Below, piece by piece: positions 45,823 through 58,168 of a DNA stretch of 64,000 nt. This DNA comes from Nonomuraea sp. PA05. GTDB lineage: Bacteria; Actinomycetota; Actinomycetes; Streptosporangiales; Streptosporangiaceae. Below the pieces are notes generated by a model. The model made no database searches and had not been told where the DNA came from. It saw only the letters and a list, made by a program, of their open reading frames with translations. Position numbers and translations under genes: made by a program. How positions within the stretch are numbered: position 1 is the first letter of the stretch; each line of letters begins with the position of its first letter. The stretch spans positions 372,001-436,000 of the forward strand of contig NZ_VSEY01000002.1 of NCBI RefSeq assembly GCF_008086045.1. The letters are read 5' to 3'.

Positions 45823-46461
45823 ATGTCACATAAGCGGTCCGGCCTGCTCTCCGGGCTCCTCACGGGCCTGCTCGCCGCGCTCCTGTGCGCGGCCGGCCTG
45901 GGGGCGGCCATCCTGTTCCAGCAGCGCCTTCCCGCCGCCGTCATGACCTTCGGCGGCGGCCTGCCCGTCTCGCTCGCGCTGTCGCTGCTGATCGCCGTCG
46001 TGGTGGCGCTCGCGATCGGCGCCGTCCGCCCGAGCAGCCTGACCCTGCTCCCCCTCGCCGCCCTGTACGCGGGCGGCGCGGTGGCGGCCGGCCAGATCAC
46101 CGGCAAGGCCGTCATGGACGGCGCCGCCCTGCGCACGCCGCAGCGCTCCACCATGGACGTGACCGTGGGGGACGTCACTCTGGAGAACTTCAACGCGGGC
46201 CTCGGCGACGCCCTGTCGCTCTACCGGGGCGCCCTGACGCAGACGTGGGCGGCCTGGCTCTGCATCGCCGTGGCGGCCCTGGCCGCCCTCGCCCTGGTCA
46301 CCCTCCGGGTCACCCGCGTACGCCGCGCACTGCGCGCGGAGCGGGCCGCCGAAGAGGCGGAGCCGGAACCGGAGTACCGGGCCCCGTTCGAGCCCGCCCA
46401 GCAGCCCACCCCGAAGCCATCGGCGGACCTGTTCACCCCTCGCGACCCGGCCAGGGACTGA
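45823..46461 (+). CDS. Uncharacterised four-helix membrane protein
   Basis: 212 residues with predicted helices LLAALLCAAGLGAAILF, SLALSLLIAVVVALAIGAV, LLPLAALYAGGAVAAG and WLCIAVAALAALALVTL, then a charged, proline-rich cytoplasmic tail of about 50 residues. No family recognised. It lies between the convergent gapA and whiA transcripts. ATG at 45823 is preferred (GGGGGC upstream); TAAATT at 45795-45800 is a likely -10 element. Confidence 0.7.
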   Translation: MSHKRSGLLSGLLTGLLAALLCAAGLGAAILFQQRLPAAVMTFGGGLPVSLALSLLIAVVVALAIGAVRPSSLTLLPLAALYAGGAVAAGQITGKAVMDGAALRTPQRSTMDVTVGDVTLENFNAGLGDALSLYRGALTQTWAAWLCIAVAALAALALVTLRVTRVRRALRAERAAEEAEPEPEYRAPFEPAQQPTPKPSADLFTPRDPARD

Positions 46462-46532
46462 CCCACGCCCACGGCCCGCTGTGCGCGCGTGACGGCGCCC
46501 CGCCACCTCCACCGCAGGAGCGTCCCCCTGGA

Positions 46533-46565
46533 CAGGGCCCAGCCACGTGCGGTGGGTGGGCCCTG
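46533..46565. terminator. Hairpin between convergent genes
   Basis: CAGGGCCCA (46533-46541) and TGGGCCCTG (46557-46565) form a perfect 9-bp stem with a 15-base loop, between the membrane protein gene and whiA. Confidence 0.55.
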
Positions 46566-46584
46566 GTCGGCTTGCCGTAAAAGA

Positions 46585-47565
46585 TCAAGGTGCAAGCATG
46601 TCGACGGTGAGGTTCGCCTCGGTGTTGGGAATCCCCAGATCGGACGCCCGCTTGTCCGCCATCGCCAGCAACCGCCGGATACGCCCCGCGATGGCGTCCT
46701 TGGTCAGCGGCGGGTCGGCGATCTGCCCCAGCTCCTCCAGCGACGCCTGCTTGTGCTCCACCCGCAGCCGCCCCGCAACCACGAGGTGCTCCGGCGCCTC
46801 GTCCCCGAGGATCTCCAGCGCCCGCTGCACCCGCGCGCCCGCCGCCACCGCCGCCCGCGCCGAGCGGCGCAGGTTGGCGTCGTCGAAGTTGGCGAGCCGG
46901 TTGGCGGTGGCGCGCACCTCGCGGCGCATCCGCCGCTCCTCCCAGGCCAGCACGCTGTCGTGCGCGCCGAGCCGGGTGAGCAGCGCGCTGATCGCGTCGC
47001 CGTCGCGCACCACGACCCGGTCCACGCCGCGCACCTCGCGCGCCTTGGCGTGGATCTTCAGCCGCCGTGCCGAGCCCACCAGCGCCAGCGCCGCCTCCGG
47101 CCCCGGGCAGGTGACCTCCAGCGACATGGACCGCCCCGGCTCGGTCAGCGAGCCGTGCGCCAGGAACGCGCCGCGCCAGGCCGCCTCTGCGTCGCAGGAG
47201 GCCCCCGCCACCACCTGACGGGGCAGGCCGCGCACCGGGCGGCCGTGATTGTCGATCAGGCCCGTCTGCCGGGCCAGCGCCTCACCGTCGCGGTAGACGC
47301 GCACCACGTAGCGGGAGCCCTTGCGCAGCCCGGCGGGCGCGAGCACGAGCACCTCCGCCTTGTGGCCGAACACCTCGCCGATGTCCTTGATCAGCCGCCG
47401 TGCCGTGGCGTTGGTGTCGAGCTCCGCCTCGATCACGATCCGCCCGCCCACCAGATGGAGGCCGCTGGCGAACCGCAGCAACGTCGAGACCTCCGCCTTC
47501 CGGCAGCACGGCTTGAGCACCGGCAGGCGGCTCAGCTCGTCTTTCACCACACCTGTCATCGCCAT
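46585..47565 (-). CDS. whiA: Sporulation/cell-division regulator WhiA
   Basis: 326 residues. N-terminal LAGLIDADG homing-endonuclease-like domain ([28 protein letters not shown]) and C-terminal helix-turn-helix ([22 protein letters not shown]). Lacks nuclease activity in the family; in streptomycetes it works with WhiB to start sporulation septation. ATG at 47565 with GAGAGGA seven bases upstream. Confidence 0.96.
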   Translation of the reverse strand: MAMTGVVKDELSRLPVLKPCCRKAEVSTLLRFASGLHLVGGRIVIEAELDTNATARRLIKDIGEVFGHKAEVLVLAPAGLRKGSRYVVRVYRDGEALARQTGLIDNHGRPVRGLPRQVVAGASCDAEAAWRGAFLAHGSLTEPGRSMSLEVTCPGPEAALALVGSARRLKIHAKAREVRGVDRVVVRDGDAISALLTRLGAHDSVLAWEERRMRREVRATANRLANFDDANLRRSARAAVAAGARVQRALEILGDEAPEHLVVAGRLRVEHKQASLEELGQIADPPLTKDAIAGRIRRLLAMADKRASDLGIPNTEANLTVDMLAP

Positions 47566-47636
47566 GCGTTAGTCCTCTCCCCCATTCAGACCGGCTCCTT
47601 CGAGTCTCTCGCACCTTCGCGGCACGCCGACCAGGA

Positions 47637-48626
47637 TCAACGCTTCGAGAGGAAAATCTCGTCCAGGACGGAGGCAAGACGTCGTGGGTCATGCCTCGCG
47701 GAGCCGTCCGCGGCGGCGACGTCGGCCATCACCAGCCGTGCGCCGAGCGCCGCGGCGGCCTTGTCCAGCGCGTCGGGATCGTCCACGACCCCGGTGTCGG
47801 CGAGCACGACGTCGATCGACAGATCAGGTGCGTGCTGCCGGAGCACCTCCAGGTGCTGCTGGGGGGAGAAGTCGTCGGTCTCGCCCGGCTGCGGGGCGAG
47901 GTTGAGCGTGACGAGCCGCTTGGCCCTGGTCGCGTGCAGCGCCCTGGCCAGTTCGGGCACCTTCAGGTGCGGCAGCACGCTGGTGAACCACGACCCGGGC
48001 CCGAACACGACCCAGTCGGCCTCCAGCACCGCCGCGACCGCCTCCGGGCGCGCCGGAGGGTCCTCGGGCACGAGCGAGATGGCCTGCACCCGCCCGGGGG
48101 TCAGGGCGCACGCCACCTGCCCGCGCACGGTCGAGATGACGCCGTCGAGCTCCACCTCGGCCACGATGTCGAGCGGCACCGAGGCCATCGGCAGCACGCG
48201 GCCGTGCGCGCCCAGCAGCCGGCCGACCCAGTCGAGCCCGGCCACCGGGTCGCCGAGCAGCTCCCACAGGGCGACGATGAGCAGGTTGCCGACGGCGTGG
48301 CCGTGCAACTCGCCCTCGCTGCGGAAACGGTGCTGGACGACCTCGCTCCAGGTGCTGCCCCACTCGTCGTCGCCGCACAGCGCGGCCAGCGCCATGCGCA
48401 GGTCGCCGGGCGGCAGCACGCCCAGCTCGCGGCGCAGCCGCCCGCTGGAGCCGCCGTCGTCGGCGACGGTGACCACGGCGGTCAACCGGTCGGTGACCAT
48501 CCGTAATGCCGACAGGGACGCGTACAGCCCGTGCCCGCCGCCCAGCGACACGACGGACGGCCCGAACCCGGCGTACCTCGTCTCGCCGGCTACCGGTGCG
48601 ACGGCCTCGAAACCCTCATCGGTCAC
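47637..48626 (-). CDS. yvcK: YvcK/CofD-like UDP-sugar-binding protein
   Basis: 329 residues. VVSLGGGHGLYASLSALR and VADDGGSSGRLRRELG are the YvcK signature motifs, with GHAVGNLLIVAL later. The family binds UDP-GlcNAc and controls carbon flux to the cell wall in Bacillus and mycobacteria. Fixed position between whiA and rapZ; start overlaps the rapZ stop as ATGA. Confidence 0.95.
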   Translation of the reverse strand: MTDEGFEAVAPVAGETRYAGFGPSVVSLGGGHGLYASLSALRMVTDRLTAVVTVADDGGSSGRLRRELGVLPPGDLRMALAALCGDDEWGSTWSEVVQHRFRSEGELHGHAVGNLLIVALWELLGDPVAGLDWVGRLLGAHGRVLPMASVPLDIVAEVELDGVISTVRGQVACALTPGRVQAISLVPEDPPARPEAVAAVLEADWVVFGPGSWFTSVLPHLKVPELARALHATRAKRLVTLNLAPQPGETDDFSPQQHLEVLRQHAPDLSIDVVLADTGVVDDPDALDKAAAALGARLVMADVAAADGSARHDPRRLASVLDEIFLSKR

Positions 48627-49489
48627 TCCCGCCCCACATCCCGGTGGCTCACCTGGACCTCCATGCCGCGGTCACGCAGCCGGGCGGCCACCTGCTCGGC
48701 CATGGCCACGCTGCGGTGCTTGCCGCCCGTGCAGCCGACCGCCAGCGTCGCGTAGCTCTTGCCCTCGCGCGTGTATCCGGCGGCGACGACCTCCAGGACC
48801 TCCTCGTAGGCGTCGAGGAACTCCTTGGCGCCCGGCTGGCCGAGCACGTAGTCGCTGACCGAGGGGTCGAGCCCGTTCATCGGCCGCAGCTCGGGCACCC
48901 AGTGCGGGTTGGGCAGGAACCGGCAGTCGACCACCAGGTCGGCGTCGACCGGCAGGCCGTACTTGAAGCCGAAGGACACGACGTTGAGCCGCAGCCCCGG
49001 CCGGTCCTCCCCGCCGAAGTAGGCGACGATCTTGTTGCGCAGGTCGTGCACGTTGTGCGCGGAGGTGTCGATGACCAGGTCGGCGTTGGCCCGCACCTCG
49101 CGCAGGATGCCCCGCTCGCGGGTGATGCCGTCGACCAGCCGCCCCTCGCCCTGCAAGGGGTGCGGCCTGCGCACGTTCTCGAACCTGCGCACCAGCTCCT
49201 CGTCGCTGGCCTCCAGGAACACGACGCGCACCCGCACGCCGCGCCCCTCCAGCTCCTCGATGGCCGCGTTCAGGTCGGTGGTGAAGGCGAGGCTGCGCAC
49301 GTCGACCACGGCCGCGACCTTGTCGGCGGCCAGCTTGACCTTGCCGGCCTCCTCCGCCATCGCGAACAGCAGACCCGGCGGCAGGTTGTCGATGACGAAC
49401 CAGCCCAGGTCCTCAAGGGCCTTGGCCGCGGTGCTGCGCCCCGCCCCGGACATGCCGGTGACGATGACGAACGCGGGCTCGGTGCTCAT
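48623..49489 (-). CDS. rapZ: RNase adapter RapZ / YvcJ family NTPase
   Basis: 288 residues. Walker A is TGMSGAGRSTAAKALEDLG; the C-terminal part has SFGFKYGLPVDADLVVDCRFLPNP and GCTGGKHRSVAMAE. In E. coli RapZ senses glucosamine 6-phosphate and directs RNase E; in actinobacteria the target is not established. The ATG at 49489 has GAGGTGG upstream. Confidence 0.95.
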   Translation of the reverse strand: MSTEPAFVIVTGMSGAGRSTAAKALEDLGWFVIDNLPPGLLFAMAEEAGKVKLAADKVAAVVDVRSLAFTTDLNAAIEELEGRGVRVRVVFLEASDEELVRRFENVRRPHPLQGEGRLVDGITRERGILREVRANADLVIDTSAHNVHDLRNKIVAYFGGEDRPGLRLNVVSFGFKYGLPVDADLVVDCRFLPNPHWVPELRPMNGLDPSVSDYVLGQPGAKEFLDAYEEVLEVVAAGYTREGKSYATLAVGCTGGKHRSVAMAEQVAARLRDRGMEVQVSHRDVGRE

Positions 49490-49538
49490 CGCCCCACCTC
49501 GTGACCGGTGCGGACGGCACCCTGGCATCCTGGCGAGA

Positions 49539-51467
49539 TCAAGGTGACTCTCCCTTCAGCGTCGACACGATGACCTCGGCGATGGACGGGCCGATGCCGG
49601 GAACCTCGCAGATTTCGGCGGCAGTGGCCTCGCGTAGCTTCTTCACGGAGCCGAAGTGTTTGAGCAGCGCCTGCCTGCGCGCCGGCCCGAGGCCGGGCAC
49701 GCCGTCGAGCGCGCTCTCCTTCACCGTCTTGGACCTCTTGGAACGATGGTAGGTGATGGCGAACCTGTGTGCTTCGTCCCTGACCCGTTGCAGGAGGTAG
49801 AGACCCTCACTTGAACGAGGCATGATCACCGGCTGGTCGTCGCCGGGCAGCCACACCTCCTCCAGCCGTTTGGCCAGCCCGCACACCGCCACGTCGTCGA
49901 TGCCGAGCTCGTCGAGCGCCCGCTGCGCCGCGGCCGCCTGCGGGCCCGCGCCGTCGACCACCAGCAGGTTGGGCGGGTAGGCGAACTTGCGCGGCCGGCC
50001 CGTCTCGGGGTCGATCGGCCCGTGGCCGTCGTCGTCGTCGGCGGCCAGCTCACCCGTGGCCGAGCGTTCCTCCAGGTAGCGGCGGAACCGGCGCATGATC
50101 ACCTCGTGGATCGAGGCGACGTCGCCCTCCTTCGTCTTGACGGCGAAGCGGCGGTACTCGCCCTTGCGCGCCAGGCCGTCCTCGAAGACCACCATGGAGG
50201 CCACCACGTTCTCGCCCTGCAAGTGGGAGACGTCGTAACACTCGATGCGCAGCGGCGCCTGGTCGAGGTCGAGAGCGTCGGCGATCTCCTGCAGCGCCTT
50301 GCTGCGGGTGGTCAGGTCGCTGGCGCGGCGCACCTTGTGCTGGGCCAGCGACTCCTTGGCGTTGCGCTCGACGGTCTCCATCAGCGAGCGTTTGTCGCCG
50401 CGCTGCGGCACCCGCACCTCGACCCTGGCCCTGCGCTGCTCCGTCAGCAGCTCGGCGACCGCCTCGCTGTCGGGCGGCAGCGCCGGCACCAGCACCTCGC
50501 GTGGCATGGAGTCGGGGCTGGCCTCGGCGTACATCTGCAGCAGGAACTGCTCGACCAGCTCGCCCGGTGAGGTCTCCTCGACCTTGTCGACCACCCAGCC
50601 GCGCTGGCCGCGGATGCGGCCGCCGCGCACGTAGAAGACCTGGACGGCGGCTTCGAGCGGATCCTCCGCCAGCGCGATCACGTCGGCGTCGGTGCCCTCG
50701 CCGAGCACCACCGCCTGCTTTTCCAGCGCCCGCTGCAGCGCCTGCACGTCGTCGCGCAGCCGCGCCGCCCGCTCGTACTCCTGCTCGGCGGCGGCCTCGC
50801 GCATCTCCTTCTCCAGCCGCTTGATGAAGCGGCCGGTGTTGCCCGCCATGAAGTCGCAGAAGTCCTCGGCCAGGTCGCGGTGCTCCTGCGGGGTCACCCG
50901 GCCGACGCACGGCGCCGAGCACTTGTCGATGTAGCCGAGCAGGCACGGCCGGCCGATCTGCCCGGCCCGCTTGAACACGCCGCTGCTGCACGTGCGCACC
51001 GGGAAGACCCGCAGCAGCAGGTCAACCGTCTCGCGGATGGCCCAGGCGTGGGAGTAGGGCCCGAAGTAGCGGGTGCCCTTGCGCTTGGCGCCGCGCATCA
51101 CCTGCACGCGCGGGAAGTCCTCGCCCATGGTGACCGCGAGATAGGGGTAGGACTTGTCGTCGCGGTACTTGACGTTGAAGCGGGGGTCGAACTCCTTGAT
51201 CCAGGAGTATTCGAGCTGCAGCGCCTCGACCTCGGTGCCGACGACCGTCCAGTCGACGTCCGCGGCCGTGGTCAGCATCGTCTGGGTGCGGGGATGCAGG
51301 GCGGAGAAGTCGGCGAAGTAGGAGTTGAGCCGCTGGCGCAGGCTCTTGGCCTTGCCGACGTAGATCACCCGGCCGTGCGCGTCCCTGAACCGATAGACCC
51401 CGGGGGATTCGGGGATGGAGCCCGGCCTGGGCCGGAAACTCAAGGTGCTACCCGCTGATCTCGCCAC
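49539..51467 (-). CDS. uvrC: Excinuclease ABC subunit C
   Basis: 642 residues. N-terminal GIY-YIG nuclease ([24 protein letters not shown]), UVR motif for UvrB contact ([24 protein letters not shown]), RNase H-like second nuclease with [23 protein letters not shown], and C-terminal helix-hairpin-helix pairs ([18 protein letters not shown]). Makes both incisions in nucleotide excision repair. GTG start at 51467. Confidence 0.96.
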   Translation of the reverse strand: MARSAGSTLSFRPRPGSIPESPGVYRFRDAHGRVIYVGKAKSLRQRLNSYFADFSALHPRTQTMLTTAADVDWTVVGTEVEALQLEYSWIKEFDPRFNVKYRDDKSYPYLAVTMGEDFPRVQVMRGAKRKGTRYFGPYSHAWAIRETVDLLLRVFPVRTCSSGVFKRAGQIGRPCLLGYIDKCSAPCVGRVTPQEHRDLAEDFCDFMAGNTGRFIKRLEKEMREAAAEQEYERAARLRDDVQALQRALEKQAVVLGEGTDADVIALAEDPLEAAVQVFYVRGGRIRGQRGWVVDKVEETSPGELVEQFLLQMYAEASPDSMPREVLVPALPPDSEAVAELLTEQRRARVEVRVPQRGDKRSLMETVERNAKESLAQHKVRRASDLTTRSKALQEIADALDLDQAPLRIECYDVSHLQGENVVASMVVFEDGLARKGEYRRFAVKTKEGDVASIHEVIMRRFRRYLEERSATGELAADDDDGHGPIDPETGRPRKFAYPPNLLVVDGAGPQAAAAQRALDELGIDDVAVCGLAKRLEEVWLPGDDQPVIMPRSSEGLYLLQRVRDEAHRFAITYHRSKRSKTVKESALDGVPGLGPARRQALLKHFGSVKKLREATAAEICEVPGIGPSIAEVIVSTLKGESP

Positions 51468-51543
51468 ATTGTCAGCCTAGTAGCCCGCACCGACAAGGTT
51501 GCCCGCCGTACTCTTCGCGAACGGTACGGCGGGCACACCTCGC

Positions 51544-52017
51544 CTAGGCCAGCATGATCTCGTCGTTCTCCACCTTGATCTGCTGGGCGGCCAGCGGCTT
51601 CTCGGCGGGGCCGCCGGTGACCGCGCCATCGGCGATCGCGAACGTGCTGTTGTGGCACGGGCACACGATCGCGCCGTTCTCCACGCTGGTGACCGGGCAG
51701 CCCTTGTGCGTGCACAGCGCGCTGAAGGCCTTGAACTCCCCGGCCGTCGGCTGCGTCACCACGACCTTCTGGTCCTTGAAGACCGTCCCTCCGCCGACCG
51801 GGATGTCGGCGGTCTTGGCCAGCGCGCCACCGGCCTGCGGCGCGCTGGACTGCGGCGCGCTGGACTGCGGCGCACTTGATTCCGTGCTTGATTGCGTGGC
51901 GGTTCCCGCCGTCGTGGCGGTGTCGGTACCGCCGCTGCACGCGGTGATCGCAAGCGCCAGGCCACCCGCTCCGACGCTTGCGAACACCGCCCTGCGGCTC
52001 TGAAGGTCATCTGCCAT
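51544..52017 (-). CDS. Rieske [2Fe-2S] Tat lipoprotein, copy 1
   Basis: 157 residues. Tat motif SRRAVF followed by a lipobox-like ITAC (about residue 27). After a Ser/Gln/Pro linker, the Rieske domain has CTHKGC and CPCHNSTF, the two Cys-His pairs of the cluster. Likely anchored outside the membrane as an electron carrier; no partner oxygenase or cytochrome is adjacent. The linker includes three SAPQS repeats made by a 15-bp tandem repeat (about 51836-51880). ATG at 52017 with GGTGAG. Confidence 0.88.
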   Translation of the reverse strand: MADDLQSRRAVFASVGAGGLALAITACSGGTDTATTAGTATQSSTESSAPQSSAPQSSAPQAGGALAKTADIPVGGGTVFKDQKVVVTQPTAGEFKAFSALCTHKGCPVTSVENGAIVCPCHNSTFAIADGAVTGGPAEKPLAAQQIKVENDEIMLA

Positions 52018-52063
52018 GCAGCTCACCCAAGCGAACCAAGGTGAGAAATTCATGAGACCTTTC

Positions 52064-52516
52064 TCAGGCCAGTCTGATCTTCTCCCCGTCCACCTTGATC
52101 TGCTTCTCCTCCAGGGGCTCGCTGGCGGGCCCGTTCGCCACGGAACCGTCCGTGATGCTGAACGCGCTGCCGTGGCAGGGGCAGTTGATCGTGTCGGCGA
52201 CCTCGTCGACCGTGCAGCCCTGATGGGTGCAGACCGCGCTGAACGCCTTGAACTCCCCCGCCGTGGGCTGCGTCACCACGATCTTCTGGTTCTTGAAGAC
52301 CTTCCCGCCGCCCTCGGGGATGTCGCTGGTGTTCGCCAGCGCCTTCGCCTTGGACTCGCTCTTCTTCTTGGGCGCCTCGGACGACGCCTCCTCCGCGGGC
52401 GGCTCGACCTCCGCTCCCGTCGTCGGCGAGCCGTAGCTGGCACAGCCCGTCAGAACCGCCGCGAGCCCAGCGCCGCTTGCGCCGAGCATCACCGTCCGGC
52501 GCGTCGTCTCCGTCAT
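52064..52516 (-). CDS. Rieske [2Fe-2S] Tat lipoprotein, copy 2
   Basis: 150 residues. Tat motif TRRTVMLG, lipobox LTGC (residue 25), a charged Lys/Glu/Ser linker, and a Rieske domain with CTHQGC and CPCHGSAF. Paralogous to both neighbours; about 46 bp separates it from copy 1 on the same strand, so they are probably co-transcribed. Confidence 0.89.
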   Translation of the reverse strand: MTETTRRTVMLGASGAGLAAVLTGCASYGSPTTGAEVEPPAEEASSEAPKKKSESKAKALANTSDIPEGGGKVFKNQKIVVTQPTAGEFKAFSAVCTHQGCTVDEVADTINCPCHGSAFSITDGSVANGPASEPLEEKQIKVDGEKIRLA

Positions 52517-52619
52517 GGTGCGTCCTCCCAGATTGGCTCTCTCTTCAGGTACGGCCAGCGCCCTCGCGCTGGTTCAGCGTGCCCGAGGCCAATCCCGGCA
52601 ACTACGCACAATTACCTGT

Positions 52620-53024
52620 TCAGGCCACCACGATCCCGTCGCCCTCCACCTTGACCAGGAACGACGCCAGCGGCGCCGTCGCCGGGCCCTTGGTGGCCTT
52701 GCCGCTGTCGGCGGCGAACTCGCTGCCGTGACAGGCGCACCTGATCACGTTGTCCTTCGGCGTGGACACCTGGCAGCCCTTGTGCGTGCACGACGAGCTG
52801 AACGCCTTGAAGACGCCCTGCGTGGGCTGCGTCACCACGACCTTCAGGTCCTCGATCAGCTTGCCGCCGCCCACGGGCACCTCCGCCGTCTTTGCCAGCA
52901 CCTTGCCCTTCAGGTTCGGCTTCGCCTGCGCGCCGCCGGCTCCGCACGCCGTCAGCGCCAGCCCGCATGCGGCGACACCCGCCGTGCCCAGCATCTCCCG
53001 ACGTCCCAGCCCGGTTTCCGACAT
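52620..53024 (-). CDS. Rieske [2Fe-2S] Tat lipoprotein, copy 3
   Basis: 134 residues. Tat motif GRREMLG, lipobox LTAC (about residue 27), short linker and Rieske domain with CTHKGC and CACHGSEF. It is the first and shortest of the three. All three share the phrase VVVTQPTxGxFKAFS before the cluster-binding loop. ATG at 53024 is chosen because an upstream in-frame extension lacks a signal-peptide character. Confidence 0.88.
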   Translation of the reverse strand: MSETGLGRREMLGTAGVAACGLALTACGAGGAQAKPNLKGKVLAKTAEVPVGGGKLIEDLKVVVTQPTQGVFKAFSSSCTHKGCQVSTPKDNVIRCACHGSEFAADSGKATKGPATAPLASFLVKVEGDGIVVA

Positions 53025-53130
53025 GGCTCCGCCCCCGATCGTGTGATCCGTACAGGCCCGCACCTCGTGTCGCCTTTTGCCCCCCGTAGGTGCGGGCGTT
53101 ACCAGGGTATTGACGCAGGCCCCCGGTCCG

Positions 53131-53196
53131 GTCAGCGGGTGGCAGGCCGGTCGTCAGCGCGTGGCAGGCCCGTCGTCAGCCGCGGGCCGCAGGCTG
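53131..53196. repeat. 22-bp tandem repeat upstream of the DUF2306 gene
   Basis: Two near-identical 22-bp units (53131-53152, 53153-53174, shared GTCAGCG-GTGGCAGGCC) followed by a degenerate third. The last copy ends five bases before the start codon, so the repeat lies in the leader or promoter. Confidence 0.75.
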
Positions 53197-53201
53197 CCCG
53201 C

Positions 53202-53965
53202 ATGACTCTTCCAACCGAACGCCCGCCCGCTCGTCCCCGCTTGTGGCGGCGGCCGTGGGTGGCGCCGCTGATGGTGGTGGCGGTCGCGTTCCTGGCGTTC
53301 TCGCTGCCGCCGTACCTGTCGTTCGACCCCGGCCGGTCACGGGTGCCCGACCCCGGCTTCTTCCCGCCGCACTTCGTGATGCTGTCCATGCACGTGCTGT
53401 TCGGCTCGATCGCCATGATCACGTGCTGCCTGCAGATCTGGCCGTGGTTACGCGCGCGCCATCCCCGCGCGCACCGGCTCATCGGCCGCGTGTACGTGTT
53501 CGGCGGCTGCCTGCCCAGCGGGCTGCTGGGGCTCGTGGTCGGGCTGGCGACGCCGTACGGGCCGGTCACCAGGGTCAGCGACGTCATGCTGGCGCTGCTC
53601 TGGCTGGGGTGCACGCTGGCGGGGTGGCGGATGGCCAGGCAGCGGCGGTTCGTCGATCACCGCCGGTGGATGGTGCGCAGCTTCGCGCTCACCATGTCCA
53701 TCATCACCAACCGGCTGTGGACGGCGCTGATCGTGATCATGCTGGAGCCACAGCTCGAAACCACCTTCCACGGTGACGTGGCGCTGTTCGTCAGCACGGT
53801 GGCCGCGCTGGCCGCCTGGCTCGGCTGGACATTGCCGCTGCTGGTGGCCGAGTGGTGGCTGGAGCGCGGCGACGCCGCCCGCCGCCGCACCCGGCTCACC
53901 CCTGCCGGACGCGGCGCCGTCCGCACGCCCGCCCCTCCCCCTCGGGACGGGCGGGCTCCGGCCGC

Positions 53966-53972
<7 letters not shown>
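53202..53972 (+). CDS. DUF2306-like membrane protein
   Basis: 256 residues with about seven helices. [46 protein letters not shown] and [23 protein letters not shown] are characteristic of the DUF2306 family, whose conserved histidines suggest haem or metal binding. Function unknown. ATG at 53202. Its stop overlaps the convergent uvrA stop by seven bases. Confidence 0.82.
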
Positions 53973-56806
<2,834 letters not shown>

Positions 56807-57004
56807 GGCGATCCCGGAAGTCGAAAGGCGGATAGGTCCACGGGGGATGGTAGACGGCGGCTCCGACAATTTCGGTGGCCCGCTTCGCGGCCCCCGAAAA
56901 TCCGTCCCTCACAGGTTACGGCCAACTCCCCCACAGGACGGAGCCCTTCAACATTCAACCTCCTGACCTGCGGTTTTATGCCCGCCCTGCCACAGTCACC
57001 CTAG

Positions 57005-58168
57005 ATGACAAAATCCGTGAACATGACCGTCCTACCTGCGCTGCAGGCCGAGCTCGCCGCCGCGACGAACCAGCTGCTGGCCACGGCCGCGTCGCTCTCC
57101 GACGCCGACGTCGCCGCCCCCTCCCTCCTGCCCGGCTGGACCAGGGGACACGTCCTCACCCACCTCGCCAGGAACGCCGACTCCTACGTCAACCTCCTGA
57201 CCTGGGCCAAGACCGGCGTCCGCACGCCCCAATACGCCTCCCGCGAGGCCAGGGCCGCCGAGATCGAAGCCACCGCCCGCCGCCCTGCGGCCCGCCTGCT
57301 GGCCGACGTCGAGGACGGCGCCGCCCGCTTCGCCGCCGCCGTCCGCGACCTGCCCGAGCACGCCTGGCGCGCGCCGGTGCAGGGCATGCGCCCTCCTCCC
57401 CATCCCGCCTGGTACGTGCTCGTCCGCCGCCTGCGCGAGGTCGGCTTCCACCACGTGGACCTGGGCGCCGGGTTCGGCCCCGGGAACTGGCCTGCCTCGT
57501 TCGTGCGCAGGGAACTGCACGACTGCCTGCGCACCTGGCCGCCGGACCACGGCACGATCGGCGAGATCGTGATCCTGGACCGCGCCCCGGGCGGCACCGG
57601 AACGGGCGGGATACCGCCCGGCGGCGCGGCGACTCACGGCGAGAGGCCGGGAGCGCCATCGCCCACCGGCACGACAGGCGGCGCGGCACCACCCTCCAGC
57701 GCGGCAGGCCGGGCATCGGGCGCGGCATCACCTGCCGGCGCGGCAGGCGGCAGGCCACCAGGCGCGGCACCACCCTCCAGCGCTGCAGGCGTAGGGGCAC
57801 CGGACGCGGCACCGCCCGCCGGCCCCGCAAGCGGCAGGGCACCGGACGCGGCACCACCCACCGGCGCGCTGGGCGGCGAGGCCCCCGGCGCGGCAGGCGG
57901 CAGGGCACCAGGCGTCGCGTCATCAGCCGGCGCCGGGACGGCCGAAGTGTGGCCCGGCCTCGGTCACGGACCTGCCGTCACGGGCACGCCACGAGACCTG
58001 CTTGCCTGGCTCACCGGCAGGTCCGGGGGTCAGGGCGTTAGTCTGTTGCCCGCGGGGCAGTCGCATGTGCCAGGTCCCGGGGGCGTCGATCTTCCAGAGC
58101 CGCCACCGTGGCTGTCGATGACGGCCCCCGCTGATCTACCCGCGACGCCCCCGAAGGACTACCCATGA
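57005..58168 (+). CDS. Maleylpyruvate isomerase-like (MDMPI/DinB) protein with repeat insertion
   Basis: 387 residues. The N-terminal four-helix domain (about 8-150) has PGWTRGHVLTHLARNADSY and GFHHVDLGAGF, the metal-site histidines of mycothiol-dependent maleylpyruvate isomerases. Residues about 198-320 are a Gly/Ala/Pro/Ser low-complexity region made of tandem 8-16-residue units such as GAAPPSSAAG. The C-terminal LLAWLTGRSGG is the end of the MDMPI family. The function may be mycothiol-dependent, not necessarily maleylpyruvate. Stop overlaps the next start as ATGA. Confidence 0.83.
   Translation: MTKSVNMTVLPALQAELAAATNQLLATAASLSDADVAAPSLLPGWTRGHVLTHLARNADSYVNLLTWAKTGVRTPQYASREARAAEIEATARRPAARLLADVEDGAARFAAAVRDLPEHAWRAPVQGMRPPPHPAWYVLVRRLREVGFHHVDLGAGFGPGNWPASFVRRELHDCLRTWPPDHGTIGEIVILDRAPGGTGTGGIPPGGAATHGERPGAPSPTGTTGGAAPPSSAAGRASGAASPAGAAGGRPPGAAPPSSAAGVGAPDAAPPAGPASGRAPDAAPPTGALGGEAPGAAGGRAPGVASSAGAGTAEVWPGLGHGPAVTGTPRDLLAWLTGRSGGQGVSLLPAGQSHVPGPGGVDLPEPPPWLSMTAPADLPATPPKDYP
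57595..57945. repeat. In-frame minisatellite in the MDMPI-like gene
   Basis: Degenerate tandem units built on GGCGCGGCACCACC and GGCGCGGCAGGC encode the Gly/Ala/Pro region. The reading frame is preserved over about 350 bp. Confidence 0.75.
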
